A stretch of 64,000 nt of DNA from Paramacrobiotus metropolitanus (Eukaryota > Tardigrada > Eutardigrada > Parachela > Macrobiotidae): the NCBI RefSeq assembly GCF_019649055.1, contig NW_026570237.1, forward strand, positions 1,302,001 through 1,366,000. Direction: 5' to 3'. A model generated the notes under the pieces. It was not told where the DNA came from and ran no database searches. It worked only from the letters and a program-made list of their open reading frames with translations. The translations under genes were made by a program, and so were the position numbers. Below, one piece after another: positions 1-11,600 of this stretch; within the stretch, counting starts at the first letter, position 1; every line of letters begins with the position of its first letter.

Positions 1-95
1 GGATGTTCGTTCTTGCAACGACCGACGGAACTATAAAAGACACATCAATGGAAGTGACTCGGTCCATGATACCACATTCTTGCACAGCCGGAATC
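1..95 (-). CDS. Possible start of a PR/SET exon, cut by window edge
   Basis: Read on the minus strand, one frame gives VSFIVPSVVARTNI. This aligns without gaps to the start of the PR domain in the other copies (KAVFTKEVIARNTL), keeping V-x-A-R. It sits downstream of a clear zinc-knuckle exon (511–649), which is where a PR exon is expected. The splice acceptor is not obvious and the exon runs off the window, so this is a tentative call. Confidence 0.3.
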
Positions 96-510
96 CTTCG
101 CTTTCGCGCAGTCCCAAACATTGTTGCACTGTTTTTTGACATTCTGTAGCCAAATGATTCGTAATAATCCTGTATACATATTGGCGTGAAACCTGTTTGT
201 CCGCTCAACTTCCCGGCTATGGGTGGACTTACTGACTCACTTACATATACCAAAAATCTATTTAGATTTACCCGTAAACGCACATGAGTAAGAAGATAAT
301 TTTTACACCCAAACAAAAGATTCGAGCATTTTTTCAAATTTCGAAATGAATCTGAAAAATCGTTAATTCCATTTTAAAAATATTTGAAAAAACACTGTAA
401 TCGAATGCTGATCAGTAAAAATTACCTGGTCCCTGTTTAACAAATTCATAAGTTTTGTTAAGCTATGCATACTTGTGGCTTGTGTTCTGCTCTCCAAAGA
501 GTGCCCGACG

Positions 511-649
511 TTGTGCAGTGCGTTTTCGTTGTGGAACGACAAGACATCTGGCAAACTGGCGATGGCCAACGGACGACTGAATGCGTCCTCAACAACGACT
601 GCGTGCTGCCAGCACGGATACCGTAGGAAACACTGACAGTTCTCGCAGT
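511..649 (-). CDS. Zinc-knuckle (pre-PR) exon of a sixth, divergent gene copy
   Basis: The minus strand encodes CENCQCFLRYPCWQH, keeping the C-x2-C-x7-C-x2-H spacing of the knuckle exon in copies A–D, followed by RPLAIASLPDVL, which matches PLAVGSLPKML of copy A. The acceptor (gcag before ACTGC) is at the same place as in the other copies. The donor near 505–510 is a guess. Many residues differ from A–D, so this copy is older or evolving separately. No THAP exon is seen between it and the end of copy A. Confidence 0.6.
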
Positions 650-884
650 CTGCAAGTTCAACACATCGGAAATGGCATCAGTGGAAAGCGACACACGCAA
701 GCATGCACCATGCAAGTTCGAGCATGCTGTATGTAAAGTCTTGTTCCATCGGATCAAATCTACTAGATGCATCGCATACTGAACAACGAACGATAATCTG
801 CTGGAAGGTACGCCAACCACTGATTTAAGCCAGTAGTCCCAGTACCAAACACTGTTGCAATATGGCTACCAAAAAAGCATCATA

Positions 885-985
885 CACTCACACAGACTGT
901 CGTGAAAGCTGTCCCCGTCGGGCAGGAATGGCACTGCTTGTGAACTGACTTCCATTATTCCATGGGTATACGTAGTCATCTGGAG
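885..985 (-). CDS. Possible linker exon of the sixth copy
   Basis: The minus strand reads THGIMEVSSQAVPFLPDGD, which resembles the linker exon e3 of the other copies (for example VHGMPSVIPFTTDEA in B). It begins after an AG and ends near a GTGAGT donor. It lies upstream of the knuckle exon at 511–649, as expected. The similarity is short and could be chance. Confidence 0.25.
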
Positions 986-1166
986 ATTCAGTGGAGCGCT
1001 AAACGGATATGGAACTGCTAATGAAAAAATAATCAAAACTTATTACACCATTAACTGCGCGGGAACTTTTATTTTTCTCATACGAGAAACTCGAAATTAC
1101 AATGAACCTGAAATTCTTAAAAATATGTTTTGCAGAGTTGCAGACAAATGCAGTTGTTGTTTTCGC

Positions 1167-1199
1167 TATGCAACTTCCTTTTCGGGGAGGTGGCGTGCT
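1167..1199. other. Conserved intergenic element, copy 1 (downstream of gene A)
   Basis: TATGCAACTTCC followed by CGGGGAGGTGGCGTG is shared with elements near 13,321, 26,207, 35,549 and 42,811, each downstream of a gene of the array. This copy is the most divergent and keeps only the core of about 33 bp. The function is unknown. Confidence 0.5.
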
Positions 1200-1515
1200 A
1201 GATCGAATTTTCATGTGACAGTAAACAGTTTTCAAAACAGGAATAGGTGCATTGACATTCGCATTTCGCCGGGCACTATTTGCAAGTTGCAAAGTTATGC
1301 AAACGATTCAAATTTAAATGTCACAAAAAATAGACAAAACTCGTAATAAATGAAATGAACACTGTGGTGGCGTTGTTAAAAAACGTGAAAATAAATTGCT
1401 GCGTTTTTACTGGAAAATTATTCAACGAAGCGAAATAAATACAACATTGCCAGAGAGAAGAACTAAACAAGCAGGATAACGACAAAAACATCCAGTACTT
1501 CATATTCGAAAGACT

Positions 1516-1521
1516 TTTATT
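1516..1521 (-). terminator. Putative polyadenylation signal of gene A
   Basis: AATAAA on the minus strand about 400 nt past the stop of gene A. The flanking bases resemble the AATAAA sites that follow genes C and D (26,332–26,337 and 35,684–35,689). Confidence 0.4.
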
Positions 1522-1922
1522 TGGCCAACGACGTTAAGCCACAGCCACTAACAATAAGTACATACATTTGTAAACAGAGATCAACGGAAGGAGTGAGCAA
1601 ACCACCAGAAAAGCACCCATCATAAACTAGCGCATAACCACAAAAGATAAATGAAATCATATACAGCAACTACAAAAAAGAATTCACAGATCACGTTATA
1701 ATAAGAGAAGTATTGCAACCACGCAACAGTCCAATTTCTACGGCAGGATTCCATTTCCTGATTTCCAGCTAGAAAACATGGAACAGATTCGATTCTCAAT
1801 TGCTTCCAGCAGAAGTGTGGCGACTTTTGCATGCGTTAAAAAAGGGTAGCAGCCAACGTTTCCGTTGTCTTTAAATGGCAAGCATAATACACTACACGGT
1901 ACGTTATTAAAAGATCACGTGA

Positions 1923-2675
1923 TTATAATGCATCCTCATTCGGCAATTCAGACATAATTTCTCGCCAACATTTCCGGTTCATCTCCTCATCCGAACCGTT
2001 CACAATGGATGCTTCATGCGCGAGAGCAGTGTGAGTGTAAAGGTCAGCCACGTCCGTGAAGTGTTCGCCACACTGGTGACATTTAACGGTTAATTCCGCA
2101 TCGTGTGTGAACACATGCAGCTGCAAATCCTCGTCAGTGGAAAACGTTGCACGGCAGATCCCGCACGTAAAATCCTTCCGTTCCGGCAGGTGCTGATGGG
2201 TGGTTACATGCTGCGACAGCAAACGATAAAACGGAAACGTAGCTGTACAACCAGGACACTCGAATCCACGACTGCCGTTGTGCGTTTTAACATGCTGCTG
2301 TAGTTCACTGGAGTCGGCGCAGCGCTGCCGGCAAATGACGCATTCGCTGGACGATGGCGCGTCTTGTGCAGACTCGCGATTTTCGTGTTCTTTGGCGTGC
2401 TGCGCTAACAGGCAATCCGACGGGAAGCGCTGTTGGCAGATCTTGCATTTGGAAATTTTATTAATGTGGGCCGTCTTCACGCCGTGCGTGCCAACATGCT
2501 CCACCAATTTCTCCCACTGTTCAAAAACTTCTCCACATTCTGGACAAATTTTCACAATGTCCATATCCGCCGATATCCCGTGTGTCACTTTATGCAAATC
2601 GCAGAGGATTTGGCTAGCAAACTGCAAACTGCACGTGTCGCAAGTTAAATTATCCGCTGCGCTGGAGACATTCAC
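1923..2675 (-). CDS. Gene A exon 9: last C2H2 finger exon
   Basis: Seven C2H2 fingers, including CDTC, CPEC, CKIC, CVIC, CPGC, CGIC and CHQC starts, then an acidic tail ending NEDAL and a TAA stop. The acceptor is tttttag at 2676. At 753 nt the exon is a multiple of three. It combines the two types of terminal exon that copies B and C carry separately. Confidence 0.8.
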   Translation of the reverse strand: MNVSSAADNLTCDTCSLQFASQILCDLHKVTHGISADMDIVKICPECGEVFEQWEKLVEHVGTHGVKTAHINKISKCKICQQRFPSDCLLAQHAKEHENRESAQDAPSSSECVICRQRCADSSELQQHVKTHNGSRGFECPGCTATFPFYRLLSQHVTTHQHLPERKDFTCGICRATFSTDEDLQLHVFTHDAELTVKCHQCGEHFTDVADLYTHTALAHEASIVNGSDEEMNRKCWREIMSELPNEDAL

Positions 2676-5600
2676 CTAAAAACCGGAAGAATTCTTGCCG
2701 TACAGACAACAGCGAATTTAACTTCCTACTCTGCAGACACTGGAAATAACGTCCTACCTTCATGTGAGACTGAAAATGAACAATACTTGCAAAACTCTTC
2801 GGACATTTTGTGCAAGAGTAACGTTTCGGCAGCTGCTTTCGCCGGGATTCATTGACTAACGTCTTATCCGGGTCCTTTGCGCTGGAATGCCTCCGTCGAC
2901 GAACAAAGTAATCTCTAAAGGAATCAGGATGTTCGTGCTGCACGTGCATCCGGAGCTGGCTGAACCAACAACTGCACACAGGGCACTTGCTAGTCGCTTT
3001 CCCGTGCGCGGCAACATGATCGGCCAGCAATTCTACTTCTTCAAATTCTTCTTGACATTCGGGACAGGATTTGGTGTTTCTCAATTCCATATTGCTGCAT
3101 CCGTCGTTGTCATGCCGCAACTTGTGCAGTTGACATAATACTTCACTTATAAATCGCAGTCCGCACTCGTTGCAAGTCACGGAACTGAACCGCGCTTCCT
3201 TTATCCGATGAGCCTGAAAGTTAATACCAAGAAAAGGGTAAAGGTAGAACCGCATTAACAGCACAAGAAAACAACACACCTTCAAATGCAAATCGTAGCT
3301 CCGACGCGAAGGAAGCATTTTTCCACATTTATAACACCGATACCCATCAGGTTCTTTCGTCCCCGGTGGGTCACTTCCTGGGTTTTCTTGAGCGGTAGAT
3401 TCGGCGTAATTATCAGGATGATCCCGGCGAATGTGCTGCTTCACCGCAGCATACCAGCGACCGCACACCGGACACATATCCGTGCGTCTTCCGTGCGAAT
3501 CCACATGCGCCATCAACGCGGCGAATTCTTGGAACGATTCACCGCACTGCGGGCACTCGTCCCCATCCACTCGATAATCGTTCATAGCGCCCTTATCCGC
3601 ATGCTGCCTCCGATGCAGATCGCATACGGCTTCGCTGTCAAACCGCAGACCGCAATGATTGCAGGTCACATTCCTGTATTTCACTTCCTTCACCCGCTGA
3701 TCACTGTCATTGTCAGGTTGCACTTCAGGACGTCCGATCAATTTATACTGGTAACCGGGATGATCATGCCGGATGTGGTTGTCCAGATAAGAAAAACGTC
3801 GCTTACAAACCGGGCATTCTTCCGTTTGTCTACCGTGAATTTTGACATGCTTCACCAGGGCGTCGAAGCTGTCAAATCCCTCTGCACATTCACAACATGC
3901 CGTTCTGCTTCGTAGATCGTCGGCTAATTCTTTGCCTCCATGTTCGCATTCGTGGATGCGGCGCAATAAGTCAGTGCTGAAACGCAAACCACACTGCAGA
4001 CATGTGACTGTATGGTAGCGAAGCTGGTGTCCAAGAAGCGGTGTTCCAGGATGCTGTCGCTTCAGATGCATACGCAGGGAGCCCACCCAGTGGCCGCATT
4101 CGGGGCATTTCTTCGCGGCTACAGCATGCGTAATAATATGCTGAAACAACTCAGCCGTCTCCTCAAAAGTTTCATCGCATTCGGGACATTTTTGAGTGCC
4201 GAAAACAGCGTGATAGGATGTCGTACCATGGCTGGTCTTGTGTAAGACAAATAAACTGTCTTTTCCAAACTGCAGACCACAATCCTGACACGTCGAGCTA
4301 TCCAGAGATGCCTTCTTCCGATGGGCCTACAACGATCATCATGTAAAACATTGATTGACTGTAAACGAAAGCTAATAACGAACCCGCATATGTTTAATTA
4401 AGGCAGCCGCCTTCCCAAATTCTTTCCCACATTCCGAACACCTTGTCCTGGCTAGATACTTCGGATGGCAACGTGCGATATGTTTCTTCAACCCTGGATA
4501 ATAGCCGTTGCACACTGGGCACTTCTTCGTTAGCTTCCCGTGCGCATAAACGTGCTCCGTTAATTTTTCCAGGCTTTCGCACATCTCACCGCATTCGGGA
4601 CATTTTCGTGTGATTTTTATACTGTCGATACACTCCCTGTCCTGATGGCCCAGCTGATGTATACGGTAGAGGAAGTTACTGGCAAATCGCAACCCGCACT
4701 TATCACAGTTCAAACGCTCCCAATACAGCTTTCTTCTTTCGATTCCGGGATGATATCGTTGTAGATGAAGCAGGACAACGCTCGAACTGCAGGTTTCATT
4801 GCAAACCGGGCACTGTACCAGCGGTGTTCCATGCTCGTCAACATGCTTCAATAAAGCAGGAAAGTCGCCAAAATGTTTCGAGCATTCAGGACACTCTCGT
4901 TCAGGCGGATCGTCGTAGCCTGTGTGGCCCAATTGGTGCAAACGTAGCATATCCTCCCTCCGAAATCTCACATTGCATTCCGAACAGATATTACTAGTGA
5001 AAAACTTCCGCTTTTTGTTGGTTCGCTTGCTTTTCGAGCGCACACGAGAGTTTTCGCCAGTCTGTCGGTAATCAGACTCTACTGTTACTGGCAACGATGA
5101 CTCGCTTTCCATCGGCAAATGGGACACAGAAACGGTTCCCACTGTGGTACTTTCGATCAGATTCTTGTCCCTGGGGGTGGCTTCCGATGCTTGGCCATTA
5201 TCATCATCCAATGGTACACAAGCTTCATCACCTGCTGAAAATTAGTTGCACCAAATTCCATGATACTCAGCTTCATTAAAACGTTTACTGGACTAAAAAA
5301 TATCCACCTTCATCCTTTGTTTCCAGTTTTACATCTTCAACAGCACCGTGTCCCGGCGTTTCCAGCATTTCCAAATACTGCTTCGAGTACCAGACCTTTA
5401 GTTCTTCGTGCGGCGCGACAGTTTTGATGGTGACGAAGACCACCTGCGATGCGCGCGAGAACACCAGCAGATTGCTGTTTTGCAGGCTGTCCGCAAAACG
5501 GACATGCTTCATCCAGTTGCAGGCGTAATCCGACTCCAGTTCGTAATGTTTGCGGGGCTTGTCCGTAATGCAAAAATACAACGCCTTTTCACTATCTCCC

Positions 5601-8600
5601 ATTGCCACTGGAGCAATTAATGGTCCGAACACCGTGTGACGGGCAATGACTTCCTTGGTGAACACAGCTTTCCCTAAAAAGAAAAAGTACATATGTAGGT
5701 GACGGCATAAATACAGAGTACAAATAAGCGCAAAAAGGTTGGCTATTTTACCGGTTAACGAATCGTCGCAGACATCCAAATAGAGCATCTTGGGCAAACT
5801 GCCGACGGCCAACGGAACAACTGGTTCATCGCAGACGCTGGCTGCATGCAGCCAACAAGGAGTAGGGAGGAATTTGTGGCAACAGTCACAGTCTGCAACC
5901 ATTCGTTATATATTAGGACAACAAGAAAAAAATCAGCTAGTTATTCTCACATATTAAAGCGTCATCCAGGGCACATCGCGGAGACGAAAGAGGAGGCGCC
6001 TCCTTCACTGGCTCCTCCGCCGTAAAAGGCAGTGCCAAAGCCATATCCTGAACGCCAGCATCTGAAACTATAAAACCAAAGAGTACAAAGTGTCCATTTT
6101 TTTATACAACACAACACTATCGGAATAAAATACTATTAGCAAATAACGCATCCTACCGTTACTGAAATCCTCATCCTCCGGAAGACCATTTTCAACGGCT
6201 CTCGTTATTCTCAAGGGAGCACACAGCGGTTCTGTGATGTGTAGAACGGGTGCGTCCGGGTAGTCGACTTCCATGAGCGAATCATCATCATCCAAAGCAT
6301 CGAAATCCCATGCACTCTCATCCGCCGGCATTATGTCCCTTTCTTCATAATCACCAGCGTCACTGTCGGCTCCACTTTCTCCGTCATCAACCGCCCGATC
6401 ACACGAAGACAATTCGCCGAAACCATCAACCGGCACTCCTGTCATTCCATCCGTCACGTCATCTGACGAGTGCGGATCGCTCACAGCGCTCAGCAGACGA
6501 AGACATCTTTCCGACGGAATGGCGTCGTTTCTTAATTTCAGTTCCCTGTTAAACCTATTCACAGGCACCCACGTCAAATCGTCCAACTGAAAATGATTTT
6601 CGCACACCAGCAACCCCTCCGAGAAGACAAAATCGGGCTTCCATTCACGGCAAACATCAACCCACTTTGTGCGCTGCTCGTCATCCGCAGGGAACGGGAA
6701 AAACGTCAGCAGTTCCGATCGGACATACCTTTCACTAACTACACGCCACCAACCACACACACAACACATGCGAACTTCATTCAAATCAGCCGGTTCACTC
6801 AAATCCATCGGGCATCGAAACTTCTCGACGCACTGCAGCAGAGACGGCATCACATCTTTCTTCAACAGACTAGTGCGCGGTTGTCTGCCTTTCGCCGTTT
6901 CCTCCACAAAATCCTTAGGGCTAAAATGCTTACTACATACTCGATTGAGCGGGTGAGGTCTCCACGAAATCGAGCAACGAATCCGGTTCATCCATTCGCA
7001 GAAGCGGGATGAAGTGCCGAGGCGGGGAAAAACATGAAATGTTATCTTCTCCAGTCTGCCCTCAACATGCGCACGATTCCCACATCCCGGCACGCAGCAT
7101 TTGTAACCGGGGGCGCGATCCGTAATCCTGCAGCTCCCAACCTCCACACTGATTTTCTTTAATCTAATAGGAGCAGGCAGCTTCGCGAAAGTCTTTTCCG
7201 TCGGAATCACATCGCTCTTTGACAGCAATCCGCCAGCCAACAGCCGTGCCAAATTATCCAATGAGAAATGATTTTCACACACAAGTGACTCTTTCGATAC
7301 GGTCAAATGGGTATTCCATTGACGACAAGCGGTTAACCATGAATGGCGTAAGCGATCGTCATCCGGAAAGGGAAAGAAGTTCAGTCGCTCGGATGGAATA
7401 AGTTCCGTCTCGTCCAGTGGCCGCCAACATCCGCACACACAGCACGTCCGGACACCACTTCCCGCTGCTAAATGTGTATTCCTTGGAGAGCGGTACTCTT
7501 CTACACAATCCAACTGAGTCGGCACGACGTTCGCTCTTAAGCATCTGGCTTTCGCCGGCTGGTCGTGGGTTGTTCTGCGGAAATCTTCCGGAGAAAAATG
7601 TCGACTGCACACTACATCGCGTGCTTTAGGTGTCCATTAATGTGTTGCTACTCATGTATCTTTTACCATGGCGGGAGAGCGAAGTGGGCATGTGGAAGTT
7701 CTCGGCTGGGAATCGGTGAAGCTCCGGCTGCGCACCTGGTGTGTACGCGCTTGCGCACCTGGTATGTGCGCGCCTGCGCACCTGCCGGTGTGCGCGCTTG
7801 CCGGTTTCCTTTCCCTGCACCTCAAACCCCCTTTATTTGGCTTTAGACAAATAACAGAACACAAAACAAGTCGGGTGTGGCGGGTGGTAAAGAAAAGTTT
7901 GCAACTGCACGCTAGCTTGGCAAAACTGAAATGAGCTGCGGTGCAAGCAGCGATGAACTCTAACACCGATCGGTGCCATGCTGGCGCTGGGAAAACAGGA
8001 TGTGGGCGTAAAATGAAAAAAAAAGAACAGACAGCACAACACTCGTACGCCACATTAATAACAATTAAAACATTTTTAATTGGACATAAAACGGAACAAC
8101 GAATTCGATTGATCCATTCGCTCCGATTCACCTTTGCTATATAACCATTGTGGAAATGGTAAAAGCTTATCGGGGGCGATGGAATTTCGTTCCACGCATA
8201 TTTCCGACATCCCGGCACGCAACAGACAGGCGCACACTTTTTTCTTTTTCTTTCATGCATTTTAGCTAATTCTCCTTGCGCGGTTGCAGCAGATTCCAAA
8301 TCTCTCGGTTTAATGTATATGGAAAACGGAACGGAAGGAACTGCTTTCTGTGCTTCAAAATGATTCTCACAGAGAAACCACGGTGTTTTCTCCGAAATCG
8401 ATGTCCAGTCAATATCGTTCCTCTGTGATTTGCAAAATTCAATCCATTTCTCCCTCATTTCGCCCGAAGGTGCTCGGTAGAACTCCAGCTTCTCCGAGGT
8501 TTTCAGCCGCCGGTGGGATGCAAACGGCCGCAGACCGCAAACAGCACAACCTTCTTTCCCCGCCATCAAGTCTGCCGGTGTGAACGAGCACAAAGATTCC

Positions 8601-11600
8601 ATGCAAGAAAGCTGAGTGGGAAAAGCTGAATCCAGTAGGCACGCTGACTTTTGAGACCCTTTCTTACGACATTTCAGCTTAATTGCCGATGCAGGGAAGT
8701 GTTCCAGACAGATTCTGGCTCGTCGTTCTGGAACCCAAGAAACATTGTATCGCACCATGCGCAACCAGTCACAATACCGTTCATCAGTCGGTGGAATAAA
8801 CTCAAAAAATTTTCCTGCGACCGAATCCTTTTTCTTCAAGATAGTTTCACATCCCGGAACGCAACAGAAAACTCCTTTCCGAAGCAGGAAATGGCCATAC
8901 AAGTACGAGGTAGATGTCGCCAGTTTCGGGTCGGTGTAGTTAACGTCCAGCGAATAGGTCCATGACGGGACTGCCTCACTGTTGCTAACGATGGAGCCAA
9001 GTCCTTCCGCCGCTTCTATGTACTGTCCTTCGAAATGATTTTCGCAAAGGTACCACGGCGTATCCGCCCCGATTAATGTCCAGTCGATGTCATTCCGCCG
9101 TTGATTGCAAAAATCCACCCATTTTTTCCATAATGCATCCAACGCGGACGGAGGCGCGCGAAAAAACATCAGCTTTTCTGATGCTTTCGGCTGTCTGTCA
9201 ACTGGTGGACGCAAGCCGCACGCAGCACAACCAATTGCTCCGGTAGCCATATCTGCTGCGGTAAACCCGCATAATGAAGCCATGCACGACAGCTGACTGG
9301 GCAGAGCTTTTCTCACGAGAGAAGCATCGCTCTTACTGGATTCGATCTCGGACTGGTTAAAGTGATCGCTGCAAATTCTCTCGCTAGAATCTGGAATCCA
9401 AGATGAGTTGTACCGCAATCGCTGTGTCCACGTTCTGTAACGCGGATCACCGACCCCAACGAACGGGAAAAATATCGGTTTCCCTGGTAAATATATATGC
9501 TGCCTTTTTGACTGGCACACATTCTGGCATCCCGGCACACAACACACTATATTCGCTTCTTCCACCGGATGCGGTGGCGGTTTAGCAGACGCAGCAGCAT
9601 CTTCTAACTGAGCATTTCTGGAGGATCCAGGTTTTACTTGATCAGTCGGTGGAGGCACAATCGGAGAAGCAACAACCGGAAGTGCCGTCTGATTAGGACT
9701 CGGCATGAAGGTAGCACCGCCCACGCTGACAGAATTAGCTGCAGACCGTATCAGTACAGAGGACGGAGTCGCCGGAACGGTTCCGGAAGGTGGACTTTGT
9801 AGAACCGCCTCAATAAATACATTTGCCACTGACCTCACCTGGCTATTGTTGGTGGTATTCAGAGGGAAAAGCCGTGGACTAACGTTGATCTGTAAGTTAA
9901 CCGGTGGCGGTCGAACTTGATTTTCCACAGGTAGCGAGCATAACAGCTGGCTGGGGCATGGCAGGATGTCATTCCGCCTCCGTAGCACGAACTTCATTTC
10001 TCCCAGTTGCTCAAACCGGGTCACGATGTCAGCCGGGACAAAGTGCCGTTCGCAGGCATACAGTGCATTCTCCCCCGGAGCTTCAGAGCAGGCAGCCAAC
10101 CACTTCTGTCGCTGGTTCGGCTCTTGGGGAAACGGAATAAATGCCAATCGCGACGCAGATTTATAGTGATAGATTGTCTGCTTGATCGCTCGCCAGCATC
10201 CGCAGATGGCACACACCCTACTGAACGGACACGGTCCATTCAACTTCCGCATCAGTCCATTCCGGCATCCCGTATGCACGGGAATCGCTGTCGGTTTCAG
10301 ACACAATACCGTGCCAATATAATCGTAGTCCGAGGGGAGAAAATGCAGACTGCACACGACAGAATACGGAGCCGGCTGCCAGAAGCCGGAAAACGCCACC
10401 CACTTGACCCATTCGGCCCGCAAGCGCAGATCCGTGGGAAACGCTTCAAAGCGAATTCTCCCCTGTAGATTATTATTGCGGTCAATACGACAACCGGGAA
10501 CACAGCAGTTTCGCGCTTCGTCGGCGTTCGTGAAGGCAGGAAAATCCGGAGGAATGTGCTGTGCGCAGTGCTGCATAACCATGAGTCGTCCGTCGACAAT
10601 CTTCTGAGCTAGCGCACAAACGGAAGGCATTGGGATGGGGTTTGAACTGCTAATAACCGGAGGAAAAAGTCCGGCTGTGCTTGGAATTGCGACTGGCGAA
10701 CTAACAGAACCAGTAGCATTCGTATTTTGAGGGTTATTCAACAGTTCTTTCAGATTCGGATGCGAAAAATTTGGTAACACGTCTGTGACGACAGGAGAAG
10801 GATCCTGTCTAGCTATTTTAGCGCTTGGAATTGCGGCCGACAAACTGAGAGGCTCAGTCGCACGCGCACTTGTAGAGTCACTCAACAGTGCCTTCAGATT
10901 TTCATGCGAAAAATTCGATTTCACGTTCGTGGATATCTCGGCAACTGCATCCGAAGCAATGACAGAATCATCCGTTTCTCTCTTAACCTCATCAGACGTT
11001 ACTTCGTGCATGACGTCCTTTTTAGGTTTTTTAGCGCTTGGAATCACGACCGACGAATTGACAGGCTCAGTCGGACGCGCACTTGTAGAGTCACTCCACA
11101 GTGCCTTAAGGTCTCCTTGCAAAAAATTCGATTTCACATCCGTAGATACCTCGGCAGCTGCATCTGAAGCACTGACAAAATCCTCCGTTTCTTTCTTAAC
11201 CTCATCACACGTTATTTCGTGCAAGCTATCGGCAGAGCGCTTCTTCGAACCTGAAAGGACCAACAATATAATAAACAGCGTTCCTTAATTTCCACTGTCC
11301 ACGATATAAGCACCAACTGTACAGTACTTCACCATATTTAAATGAATAATTTACGAGTAATGACGCTATTTGTAGAACGCTATGTCCACACCGAGTTCAC
11401 AAGTAATTCACCCTAGCAGTCTAGCACAAGTATGAAATATATAATGAAGATTCAAGTTTCAACCCATACATCTACGTACTCGTACATCAGCAACTCAAAT
11501 AAAATACCGTGACGATTCAAACAAAAACTTAAGAGAGCATCAACGAAAATTAGATCGTTTGTAAATCAATACCAGATTGCGTTGTTTTAATTTGTATATC

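Noticed and set aside
5308-5673. A canonical SET methyltransferase
   Set aside because: The NHS signature of classical SET domains is not seen; the sequence fits the PR branch, where activity varies.
7652-8086. C-terminal 140–150 residues of the 1,204-codon frame in gene A as a genuine protein end
   Set aside because: This part is encoded by the 450-bp insertion and has no similarity to other copies; it is only read-through into the insert.
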